Shown here: piece after piece, positions 1-7,279 of the stretch
How the letters are laid out: each line of letters starts with the position of its first letter
How positions within the stretch are numbered: position 1 is the first letter of the stretch
Origin: Paraburkholderia lacunae
GTDB taxonomy: Bacteria > Pseudomonadota > Gammaproteobacteria > Burkholderiales > Burkholderiaceae
Length of the DNA: 41,478 nt
Direction: 5' to 3'
NCBI RefSeq assembly: GCF_003353175.1
Contig: NZ_QHKS01000044.1
Coordinates: 1 to 41,478 of the forward strand
Position numbers and translations under genes: made by a program
Notes under the pieces: generated by a model
Databases searched by the model: none
What the model was told of the DNA's origin: nothing
What the model saw: only the letters and a program-made list of their open reading frames with translations

Positions 1-115
1 TTCACAGGCTAAACTCAATGCCGTAGCGAGACGATTGAACGAGCGTCCGAGAAAAACCCTGAACTACGAAACGCCAGCCGAACGATTCCAGCAAACTATT
101 GCATCCACCGGTTGA
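1..115 (+). pseudogene. IS30-family transposase, C-terminal end (enters from outside the window)
   Basis: The frame from base 2 to the TGA at 113-115 reads as the last 37 residues of an IS30-type DDE transposase. It includes the hallmark stretch LNERPRKTLNYETPAERF, which lies after the catalytic glutamate in this family. The rest of the gene lies to the left of the window, so it could be a complete insertion sequence or a remnant. No terminal inverted repeat could be defined in the bases after the stop. Its position at the border of a low-GC accessory block suggests it helped assemble or rearrange that block (inference). Confidence 0.85.
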
Positions 116-192
116 ATCCGCCGATCGCAGCAGACGCATTTGCACGGCGCTACACGTAACTCTAGAAGAGTGCGTTGATCAACACACGGTAG

Positions 193-495
193 CTACTGGC
201 TTTTCAGATATTGAACGATAGCAGCTCGTTTATTGGCGTCGGGCACGGCCTCCCTCATTTTTCCTCCGGGCACATATTTTTGTGGCCTTTGCGCTTTACA
301 GCCGTCCAGCAGCGCATCCATTAGCGCACAGTCCTCGTTTTCAGTAAGCGACTCGCCACGGCCGTTCGTGACTTTCACCCGCGCGTCGACAATTAACGTC
401 TGCCCAAGCGAGCGGTCGGAACGGCAAGATAGCGACAAGATCCGCCCGGGCCATCTGCTCCGGCGCGGGTCACACCTGCATAGCCAAGGAGCCAT
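193..495 (-). CDS. Hypothetical protein with a cytochrome-c-like C-terminus, probable remnant
   Basis: This 100-residue frame has an unremarkable, arginine-rich N-terminal half. Its last third (YVPGGKM, then VPDANKRAAIVQYLKS) matches the pattern around the distal methionine ligand and terminal helix of class I cytochromes c. No CXXCH haem-binding motif and no signal peptide are present, so it could not bind haem as written. It may be the 3' end of a decayed cytochrome gene whose 5' part was lost near the IS30 end, or a chance frame. The true start is unknown and the N-terminal half should not be trusted. It sits 63 bases downstream of the aspartic protease gene on the same strand. Confidence 0.3.
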   Translation of the reverse strand: MAPWLCRCDPRRSRWPGRILSLSCRSDRSLGQTLIVDARVKVTNGRGESLTENEDCALMDALLDGCKAQRPQKYVPGGKMREAVPDANKRAAIVQYLKSQ

Positions 496-558
496 GCAGT
501 CAGCGTTGTTACGGCGCCTACACTAGCGGTTGGAAGCCTCGGTCTCAGATTTAGCCCG

Positions 559-951
559 CTACACCCAGAGCCAGTCGCTGTGTCTAAACCCCATCTTGAA
601 CGCTGTTAGAAGCAACTGACGCCCAGCAATGGCTATGGTTGAATTACTAGGGTCGAACAGCACGTCAATCGTAACCTGACACGTTTCAATTGAGACGGTT
701 ATGTTGTGGACGAGGGTTAATGGAACTGCGCCGGCAACGGTCGATACCGACGTGGCGGTTCCTGCCGACAGCAGACCCGCAGAAACTGCCGACGCCGGCA
801 ACTGGAGGTAATCGGCGCCGGTGTCAACCAAGCACTTATGCGTAGGCGCCGGATTTATAGCGGCCGCTCCTCCGAGCAGGACGACATCCGCATATGGTCG
901 ATTGCCCGAATACGCAATTTGGTTTGGGAAAGCAATGTTAACAGTGCTCAT
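559..951 (-). CDS. Retropepsin-like aspartic protease (clan AA)
   Basis: The 130-residue protein carries the clan AA active-site signature: hydrophobic residues followed by DTGAD (catalytic Asp43), inside CLVDTGADYLQLP. Near residue 108 the segment IAIAGRQLL fits the hydrophobic-Gly element that closes the active site in retropepsins. Such single-domain enzymes act as homodimers, each monomer giving one aspartate. No signal peptide or membrane segment is visible, so it is probably cytoplasmic. Its start overlaps the end of the upstream 69-residue gene by four bases (ATGA), which implies translational coupling. The substrate is unknown. The membrane protein encoded two genes upstream or the small partner is an obvious candidate, but this is only inference. 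Confidence 0.72.
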   Translation of the reverse strand: MSTVNIAFPNQIAYSGNRPYADVVLLGGAAAINPAPTHKCLVDTGADYLQLPASAVSAGLLSAGTATSVSTVAGAVPLTLVHNITVSIETCQVTIDVLFDPSNSTIAIAGRQLLLTAFKMGFRHSDWLWV

Positions 952-1157
952 TGGACGATAGGGAGCTGAGGAGCAAGGACAATTGTGACCTCGTCCAAAG
1001 AAACCCCGAGGTTCTGAAGATGAGTAATGACTTGGTTGTAGTCAGTACCCTCGGCTATTATCCCGCCAGCTGTCGCCGCCACCCATAGCCCAGGCCGAAT
1101 CCGGTGCCAATTGTTGTCTATCCATATCGAGCCGGGATGTACCGACATGATGTTCAC
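948..1157 (-). CDS. Small DUF5678-like protein coupled to the aspartic protease
   Basis: This is a 69-residue protein without membrane segments. Its layout is an aromatic strand (WHRIRPGLWVAA), a turn with a second strand (GGIIAEGTDY), a helix (NQVITHLQNLG) and a last strand (EVTIVLAPQLP). This resembles small DUF5678-type proteins, which I recall being found beside retropepsin-like genes. The family assignment is from pattern only. The gene overlaps the protease gene by four bases and starts 31 bases after the membrane protein gene ends, so the three probably form one transcript. Roles as a protease partner, inhibitor or substrate adaptor are possible but not shown by the sequence. Confidence 0.6.
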   Translation of the reverse strand: MNIMSVHPGSIWIDNNWHRIRPGLWVAATAGGIIAEGTDYNQVITHLQNLGVSLDEVTIVLAPQLPIVQ

Positions 1158-1188
1158 CGTAGCGGAAAATGGTTATGGCAATCGGGCG

Positions 1189-1767
1189 TCACACGTTGGC
1201 GCCTGAATCTTTACCAACGCCCTTGTTGGGATCAACGTGAACTCTGGGCTGTGGTGTAATCACGGGTCCTGGTGGAAGTCCTGCGGGCTTTCTGTCTTTC
1301 CTGGCTTCTTCTGCTGCTTTTTCCGCGATATGCAGCGCTTGAATTGGCGTACCTGTTGCTGCCTGCTGCGCTTTTTCAGTAGCTCCCGCTGCATCTAAGG
1401 CTTGGGTGGCGGCGACCCTCAACAGCTTCTTATCCACCTCATTCGACAACCAGCGAGCTCCCCCGAGTCCCACTAATATTGCTCCTGCCAGAGAGGAGAC
1501 TGTCAAATTAACAGGTACTGCGTTAGGTGCGCCGGGTGTACCGAGCAGTGATGCGTTCGCACCAGCTCCGTAGAGACCCCATGAGATGGCGGCCGCCAAG
1601 GCGCCGATGAACATGTTCACGAGAAATCCGGGTCGATAAATTGTGGTCGCGGTGCCTGCGACTTTTTCGACCCTCGGCAACACCATCCCATTGTCCGAGA
1701 GGAAAGCATTCCCAAGACCGCCCACAGCACCGGCCAATGCGATGTACAACAAGACAGTTGTAACCAT
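1189..1767 (-). CDS. Multi-pass membrane protein of unknown function
   Basis: The ATG at 1767 is preferred over the upstream frame start at 1836, because a good ribosome site (GAGGAG) lies just before it and the protein then begins with a membrane helix. The 192-residue product has three likely transmembrane segments, at about residues 4-22, 47-70 and 85-105. A long soluble tail follows, helical and charged at first (AAEEARKDRK), then proline-rich with a glycine/lysine end. The spacing of the first two helices loosely recalls DUF4257 membrane proteins, but I do not recognise a family. As the first gene of the cluster with the 69-residue protein and the aspartic protease, it could be their membrane anchor or target (inference). 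Confidence 0.65.
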   Translation of the reverse strand: MVTTVLLYIALAGAVGGLGNAFLSDNGMVLPRVEKVAGTATTIYRPGFLVNMFIGALAAAISWGLYGAGANASLLGTPGAPNAVPVNLTVSSLAGAILVGLGGARWLSNEVDKKLLRVAATQALDAAGATEKAQQAATGTPIQALHIAEKAAEEARKDRKPAGLPPGPVITPQPRVHVDPNKGVGKDSGANV

Positions 1768-2433
1768 GGCCAGCTCCTCGCCGGAAGTGCCTCGGGGAAC
1801 ACTGATGCGAACTGCGCAAGAAGCAGTAAAGGACAAAGTTCTGAATACGGCTAGAAATTTTTTGCGCCTCCGCGCTCTTCTTTTCTTTCTTTATCCTTGC
1901 AAGATGGCGACTCATAGGCAGTCCCCCGCGCAAACACTTGCCGCCCACGAGCGAGATCCAGCGCTGCATGCTTCGGATTACCGCCCAACTCTTGTTTTTT
2001 TGCATCCGGATGCGGTGGCAATCGAGCGTCTGATGGCGTGCCAGCAGTGACTGGCAATGCGCGCCAAAATTCGTCATCGGAATGTGTCTCGCTTCGTATC
2101 GCGTGCGCCTGGACATGAATTCAGAGAGGGCCGAAGGGCTGTTATTTGCCGAGACCCCAGGAGCATGACCACCGAGGGAAGGTCCGTTACCTGAGCGGAG
2201 CCGACGCTCCAATGTCCGCGTGAATGCAGGGTGCGACGTCCGAACATGGCCGATCTGGGACGGGCGACGGCTGCGCAGCGACGCAATGACACGATGGTTT
2301 GGGGGTACGGGCACGCTCAATCGCATTTCACGTAAGGCGAATGTTGCCGCGGGAGCTGAGGCACAGGTACTCTATATACTAGCGAAGCTTTGTCAATTGC
2401 AACCCGAACTAACCGCTTTAGAAGGAAACTAGT
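1768..2433. other. Intergenic region between the protease cluster and the ATPase gene
   Basis: This 666-base stretch separates two divergent loci and should hold both promoters. Several overlapping frames exist on both strands (for example 1851-2057 minus and 2220-2432 plus), but none has a recognisable domain, a convincing ribosome site or host-like codon use. A TATACT hexamer at 2375-2380, about 55 bases before the ATPase start, could be a -10 box, but no matching -35 is seen at normal spacing. I see no repeat, tRNA or insertion sequence end. Confidence 0.4.
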
Positions 2434-3816
2434 GTGAGCATCGCGAATATTATAGATAATGCGAGATTTACAATTTTATTGGGGAAAAATGGTTCGGGAA
2501 AAAGCACCAAGTTACGAGCTTTCAAGACGAATCAGCCAAACGTAAAGTATGTATCTCCCGAACGCGGCGGGACATTGAAGTATGATCCCAATGTTGAAAC
2601 CAACATTAGCAACATTCCAACATGGATTGACGACACAAGGCGCAGGAATAGACTTGAAATGTTCCGGGAGCAAAGCGCAGTGCAATTCCGCGCGCTAGAA
2701 CTGTTAGTGTTGCGGGAAATCGAACGAGATAAAAGAGAGGATAAAACCTACAATTTTGATGTCATCCTTGACAAGATAAATAATCTTCTTCCAAAGATTT
2801 CGTTTGTGCGGACCGACCGAGGCTTCTCGATCTCGTCAAAATCTGGAGATCTCATCCCGGAAGATCAAATCTCTAGCGGCGAGGCAGAGACTATCGCGCT
2901 TGCGATTGAAGTTCTCGTTTTTTCTCGTCTGTCTGTCAAAGACAAGATACTGCTGCTGGACGAGCCGGACGTTCATCTTCATCCAGATCTTCAGCACCGT
3001 TTCGTAGCATTCCTTGAATCAGAAGCACAGGAAAAGGACATGCGTGTTGTAATTGCGACGCACAGCACGGCAGTGATCGGAGCGTTCTCTCCGGATGCAG
3101 ATCTGCAAATATTACCTATCACCGGCCGTGAGCAGACTGAATTCAACTGCTTTAAGCGCTCAGCTGTTTGTGAGGAAGTCTTGCCGATTTTCGGGGCACA
3201 CCCGTTGTCAAGTATGTTTAATAAATCGCCAATCGTTCTGGTCGAAGGAGAGGATGACAAACGAGTTCTTGAGCAGGTTATAAGATCCGGAAAAGGAAAG
3301 TTTATTTATTCACCTTGTGTCGTAGGTAGCGTAACCGAACTGGCTGAATGGGAGAAATGGCTCGACAAGATTATGCCGGCGATATATGACGAACCAGTCG
3401 CATACTCTTTGCGTGATTTGGACGACTCATCTCAAACGGAAATTGACGATGTTGGAATAATTTGCCGCGTAAGGTTGAATTGTTACGCCATTGAAAATTT
3501 GCTGTTAACCGACCAATGTATTCAAGAACATGGATTTTCAGCTGACTCTTTCAAGGGCGAGCTGGAGAAATGGCTTTCGCAAGCATCGGGGCACAAGTAC
3601 GCGGATCAGCTCAAGGATTTATTGGGGAAATATGACGAACGGCGAACGGTAAAGATTAAGGATCTCAGAAATATCATCGTCGCGCTTCTCACCAACAAGC
3701 CTTGGGAAGTCGTCGTCGGACAACTCATTGCGAAGCATGCTGGCAAAACGGAACAGGGCCCGCACTCAATCTGCAACTACTTAGGAGCCAAAGCGCTAAA
3801 TACAATATTTTCTTAG
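2434..3816 (+). CDS. ABC-type ATPase fused to a TOPRIM/DUF4435-like domain (OLD- or PARIS-like)
   Basis: The 460-residue protein starts at GTG 2434, eight bases after an AGAAGGAAAC ribosome site. The N-terminal half is an AAA/ABC ATPase: Walker A GKNGSGKST (17-25), signature SSGEAE (about 149), Walker B LLLDEPDVHLHPD (D176, E177) and switch ATHS (near 208). The second half starts with VLVEGEDDKRVL (E271) and continues with RDLDD (327-331) and CYAIENLLL (E354). That is the acidic pattern of a TOPRIM-type nuclease, and the IENLL element is like DUF4435. In known systems (OLD nucleases; AriA-AriB of PARIS) this pairing acts in phage defence. Here both are in one short chain. Base composition is far richer in AT than the backbone, so it was probably acquired. 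It is monocistronic. A defence role is inferred. Confidence 0.82.
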   Translation: MSIANIIDNARFTILLGKNGSGKSTKLRAFKTNQPNVKYVSPERGGTLKYDPNVETNISNIPTWIDDTRRRNRLEMFREQSAVQFRALELLVLREIERDKREDKTYNFDVILDKINNLLPKISFVRTDRGFSISSKSGDLIPEDQISSGEAETIALAIEVLVFSRLSVKDKILLLDEPDVHLHPDLQHRFVAFLESEAQEKDMRVVIATHSTAVIGAFSPDADLQILPITGREQTEFNCFKRSAVCEEVLPIFGAHPLSSMFNKSPIVLVEGEDDKRVLEQVIRSGKGKFIYSPCVVGSVTELAEWEKWLDKIMPAIYDEPVAYSLRDLDDSSQTEIDDVGIICRVRLNCYAIENLLLTDQCIQEHGFSADSFKGELEKWLSQASGHKYADQLKDLLGKYDERRTVKIKDLRNIIVALLTNKPWEVVVGQLIAKHAGKTEQGPHSICNYLGAKALNTIFS

Positions 3817-4170
3817 ACTTTCGCGCCCCCGGCTAACTCGCGCATCGATGATCAAAGGCTAGCCCGGCGTCATGAGCGAACGTTGGCGAGCCGTGTCGAA
3901 TGTCTCAAACTGGGCGATTGTCGTCGCATGAGTCATCGCAATCCGCGGCAAGGGGGCAGCGGTGCCACGGAGGTGCCATGCACGTGAATCCTGAGCCCAG
4001 GCAATTGATCTGAAAGAAAGTTTTGCTGAAATCGATCCGATCAAGTATTCGACGGCGTTGCCGGTGCGGCCCGCGGCCGTGACGGAAGGGCGTTAGCGCG
4101 CGGGCTCGCCGCTTGCCCTGTCTCGGAGGCAAGACGGCGGACCTGCCTCGCTAGACTGCGTGAGATCTGC
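3817..4170. other. Intergenic transition from accessory block to backbone
   Basis: There is no supportable gene here. A minus-strand frame at 3859-4044 has no recognisable domain and no ribosome site. Base composition rises towards the backbone value from about 4050 onward. The right border of the accessory block probably lies in this stretch, but no attachment site, tRNA end or insertion-sequence repeat was found to mark it. Confidence 0.4.
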
Positions 4171-4208
4171 TGAGCTTGCGTGCCGGCTGCAAGCCTTGTG
4201 CAAGCTCA
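4171..4208. repeat. Perfect 9-base inverted repeat, possible operator or hairpin
   Basis: TGAGCTTGC at 4171-4179 is matched by GCAAGCTCA at 4200-4208 across a 20-base spacer, which itself holds a small hairpin (GGCT-GCA-AGCC, 4185-4195). A TAGAAT hexamer at 4216-4221 just downstream could be a -10 box for the small gene at 4275. The placement would suit an operator or an RNA stem. No regulator is identified. Confidence 0.4.
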
Positions 4209-4242
4209 GGGGGCGTAGAATGCCGCCTTCCCAGACATCACA

Positions 4243-4261
4243 TTCGCGACTAACTCGCGAA
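4243..4261. repeat. 7-base palindrome in the leader of the small membrane gene
   Basis: TTCGCGA (4243-4249), five bases, then TCGCGAA (4255-4261). It ends 13 bases before the ATG at 4275, so as RNA it would fold into a hairpin close to the ribosome-binding region. The ribosome site itself is weak. A role in translation control is possible but unproven. Confidence 0.4.
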
Positions 4262-4274
4262 CCGAGCCCGCCTC

Positions 4275-4478
4275 ATGAACAATCCACCGCGTAAGAAGAA
4301 CCCGACTTTCGGCATTGCTGTTTTTATCGTGGTCGCGGTGTCGCTGGTGATCGCCACGCTGTTCTATAACGCCATCACGGAAAAGCGCGATTTCGACCGT
4401 CAGAACGCGCCGGCGCCTTCGATTGCATCGGACGCGGCCGCTGTCGTAGCCAAAGCGGCCGGCGGCGCTTCGCAATAA
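4275..4478 (+). CDS. Small single-helix membrane protein
   Basis: This 67-residue protein has a basic N-terminus (NNPPRKKNPT), one strongly hydrophobic helix at about residues 12-29 and a short polar, alanine-rich tail. The positive N-terminus and lack of a cleavage site suggest an inner membrane anchor with its tail outside the cytoplasm. It has backbone-like base composition and a plausible promoter and leader upstream (palindromes at 4171-4208 and 4243-4261). It is convergent with the FUSC-type gene, 55 bases away. No family is recognised. It looks like a conserved short protein rather than a shadow frame, because the hydrophobic segment and charge pattern are well formed. Confidence 0.6.
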   Translation: MNNPPRKKNPTFGIAVFIVVAVSLVIATLFYNAITEKRDFDRQNAPAPSIASDAAAVVAKAAGGASQ

Positions 4479-4533
4479 CGCGCTGAGGGGCGGTGCGTCG
4501 TGCCGCGGCGGTCCGCCGTTGCCTTAAAAGGGC

Positions 4534-7095
4534 TTATTCCTCCGGCAGGCGAATCACGCTCGCATCCTTGCGGATCTGCGCGGATGCCGCCAGCATCTGC
4601 TTGCATTGATGCGCCAGCAATTTAAGGTCGTGCACGGCGTCCGCCGAATAGCCCGGCGATTTCTCCGCTTCGACCACCATCGCATCCAGCCCACGCGTCG
4701 ACTGCCTGATCTGCTCGCCCTGATCGGCGGGCGGCGCGTTACCTGCCTCGGCTTCGGTCAGATTGTCGCGGACGATGCTCAGCGCGCGTTGCAGCGGCTG
4801 CAGCGAGACGCCTTCCGGTTGTTGCGCCGAGGTGCGCAGCAAGGGCGCCGCCACCGTGATCTGTGAGGCGAGCACGTGGCTGCGCACCAGCAAGCCGTTC
4901 AGTTCCGGCACGAACTTCTGCGCCGACCTGGGTTCCAGCATCATGCGCTGGAACGCCTGGCCGAGATTGGCAAACGCCACGTGGACGTTCTTGCGCGCGA
5001 GCCGGTAGCGATAGTCTCGATCGAGTGCGGTAGCGGCGGCCGCGGCGGCAGGAGACGCGGCAGTTGCTAGTTTGGCTGGGGTGGCGTTGACGGCGGCGGT
5101 GCCCGGATTTGCACCTCCGCTATTACCAGCGCCACTCACCGCACCTGCATTCGCACCTGCGCTCGCGCCAGAATTCGCACCGGCGTTCGCACCTGCACTC
5201 GCACCAGGATTCGCTCCAGCATTCGCACCATCGTTCGAACCAGCATTCACACCGACAACCGCCAGTGCCGGCGTGCCGAACCCGATCGCCGGGTCCGCCA
5301 TTGCCGCGGCCGGCGCACGCGCGCCGGCTTCGGTCACGGTCGCCGCAACCGCAGCGGCTGGTTTACCGCTCCACCACCAGCTGGCTTCCAGATACTGGCG
5401 GGTCGCGTTGATCATGTTGTTGACGAGCTTGCCCATCAACCGGTATTCCCAGTACGGGAACAGATGGCTCGCCGCAATCGCGATTGCGCAGCCCACCACC
5501 GTATCGATGGCCCGTTCGCCGATGATGCGCATGCTGCCAGGCGCGAGCAGATGGAACATCAGCAACACATACGACGACGTGAACACCACGCTCGCGGTGT
5601 AATTGAACAGCAGCAGGCTGTAGCTCATCACCATTGACGCAAACATCACCACCAGCAGGATGTGCGGTTCCTTGACGAACGCTATCAACCCGATGCTGGC
5701 CGCGCAGCCGATCAGCGTGCCGACGATCCGCTGCCCGTTGCGCTGCTTGGTCAGCGAATAGCCGGGCTTCAGAATGATGACGGTGGTCATCACGATCCAG
5801 TAGGCATTGGTGAGCGGCAGCAGGCGGCCGAGCCAGAAACCGACCGCCACCGCAATCGTCACGCGCAGCGCGTGACGGAAGCTCGGCGAGGCCATCGTCA
5901 GATTCGAGAATATCTGCCCGAACGGCACGCGGCGGCTCGATACGAAGCGCGAAAGCGCCTGGTCGAGGCGCAGTTCGGTTTCGGTGACGCGGGCGTCGCT
6001 CGACAGGCTCTTGTGCATCTTGTCGATCAGCCGCGTCGCGCTCCAGATGCGCCGGAAAGTGGCGGACACCGCCGAGTAGGCCTCGGGGTTTCTGGACGGC
6101 AGATCCCGCTTGCGCATCAGTTCGATCTCGAACTCGATGGCGCGCAATTCGGCTTTCACATTCACGCGTGTACGCGGCGCCTGGTTTTGCAGCACCGCGA
6201 GCCCAATTTCTTCGAGGTCGGCCGCGGCTTTGCGAATCAGATCGCGATAGAACACCAGCAGATCGGAACCGCCGAACGTACTGCGCACCAGCGAGTAATC
6301 GGTATGCGTGCCGACAAACAGCTCATGCAGATCGACGGTGTTGATGAACAGATTGAACAGCATCGCGCGGCGCGGTTCGAGCCGGCCGGTTTTCAGCTTC
6401 GGCAGGTTGCGGAGCACGATGTCGCGCGCGGCATCCTGACGATCGACCGCGCCGATCTGCTTGTCGACCAGATTGCGATAACACTCGTCGAGATCGTTAT
6501 CGAGATCGTAGAACGCCGCGCGCGCGAGCAGATAGTCCGCGCACGCGAACACGCTTTCGGCGAGCGCCTGCTGTTCGATGCGATGCATCATCCAGCGGCT
6601 CACGAAGGTCGACCAGTAGGTGTACCAGAGGCCGCCCACCAGAATCCACGACGCATTGACGAGCGCCTGCATCGGCGTGAAATGCTCTTCGAGCGTCATG
6701 ATCATCATGAAGAGCGTGGCGAAGCTGATCTGCGGCCAGCGGTTGCCATACACGACGATCAGCGACAGCACGAAAGTCAGCGGTACGACCGTGCACCACA
6801 GCGCCACCGAGTTGACGGTGGCGAGGCCGGTGGCGAGTGCGGACAGGAAGCCGATCACGCTGCACGCCAGCATTTCGTTGTGCTTGTACTTGAGCGGTCC
6901 CGGCATATCGACCACGCACGCGCCGAGCGCGCCGGTCGCGATCGTGAAGCCGAGCTCGCGATCGTTAAATACGATCAGGCACAGTACAGCCGGTAATGAC
7001 ACGCCGACTGCGATGCGCAGGCCGCCATAAAAGTACTGGCTATAGAGGAATTTTTTTATCTCGACCGAATAGCGCATCGACTGCCTGAATTCCAT
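4534..7095 (-). CDS. FUSC/YccS-family inner membrane protein
   Basis: The 853-residue protein has the duplicated layout of the FUSC superfamily. A first membrane block covers about residues 20-180, a soluble helical middle about 185-400, and a second membrane block about 402-545 containing the conserved RIVGTLIG motif. A soluble C-terminus follows. Family members (YccS, YhfK, aromatic-acid exporters such as AaeB) are thought to export small molecules; the substrate here cannot be told. Residues 612-661 form an Ala/Gly/Asn/Ser low-complexity tract that makes it longer than E. coli YccS. The start could be the ATG at 7095 or the in-frame ATG at 7077; neither has a strong ribosome site. The gene is divergent from recC and seems monocistronic. 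Confidence 0.85.
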   Translation of the reverse strand: MEFRQSMRYSVEIKKFLYSQYFYGGLRIAVGVSLPAVLCLIVFNDRELGFTIATGALGACVVDMPGPLKYKHNEMLACSVIGFLSALATGLATVNSVALWCTVVPLTFVLSLIVVYGNRWPQISFATLFMMIMTLEEHFTPMQALVNASWILVGGLWYTYWSTFVSRWMMHRIEQQALAESVFACADYLLARAAFYDLDNDLDECYRNLVDKQIGAVDRQDAARDIVLRNLPKLKTGRLEPRRAMLFNLFINTVDLHELFVGTHTDYSLVRSTFGGSDLLVFYRDLIRKAAADLEEIGLAVLQNQAPRTRVNVKAELRAIEFEIELMRKRDLPSRNPEAYSAVSATFRRIWSATRLIDKMHKSLSSDARVTETELRLDQALSRFVSSRRVPFGQIFSNLTMASPSFRHALRVTIAVAVGFWLGRLLPLTNAYWIVMTTVIILKPGYSLTKQRNGQRIVGTLIGCAASIGLIAFVKEPHILLVVMFASMVMSYSLLLFNYTASVVFTSSYVLLMFHLLAPGSMRIIGERAIDTVVGCAIAIAASHLFPYWEYRLMGKLVNNMINATRQYLEASWWWSGKPAAAVAATVTEAGARAPAAAMADPAIGFGTPALAVVGVNAGSNDGANAGANPGASAGANAGANSGASAGANAGAVSGAGNSGGANPGTAAVNATPAKLATAASPAAAAAATALDRDYRYRLARKNVHVAFANLGQAFQRMMLEPRSAQKFVPELNGLLVRSHVLASQITVAAPLLRTSAQQPEGVSLQPLQRALSIVRDNLTEAEAGNAPPADQGEQIRQSTRGLDAMVVEAEKSPGYSADAVHDLKLLAHQCKQMLAASAQIRKDASVIRLPEE
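5113..5262 (-). repeat. Degenerate tandem repeat inside the FUSC-type gene
   Basis: About 150 bases of imperfect short units of the type GGTGCGAATGCAG (minus strand) encode a run of GANAGA- and GASAGA-like residues. The tract is in frame, so copy changes of whole units would lengthen or shorten a flexible linker without breaking the gene. It falls in the soluble domain after the second membrane block. Confidence 0.7.
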
Positions 7096-7279
7096 TCACA
7101 GAGAAAACAGCGGTTGAAGGGACAGACCCAAACTGCCGTCGAGTCTAACTGATTTTGTCGGCGATCCGACCTCGTCCGTTTGGCCGGGTTATGCCCTGGT
7201 AGCGCGTTTGTTATGCTGTCGCCTCAATGTCTGTTGCGGCTCGATTGTTCCGTTCGCGCCGCGCGCTTACCCCGACTCC

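Noticed and set aside
1523..2326. 267-codon minus-strand frame overlapping the membrane protein gene
   Set aside because: It overlaps the better-supported membrane protein in another frame. Its part beyond the gene has no recognisable domain or ribosome site.
2220..2432. 70-codon plus-strand frame ending just before the ATPase gene
   Set aside because: Tempting as an operon partner because it ends one base before the start, but it has no ribosome site, no domain and a composition unlike the ATPase gene.
5662..6996. 444-codon open frame opposite the FUSC-type gene
   Set aside because: Composition of a reversed membrane protein; no start signal or domain.
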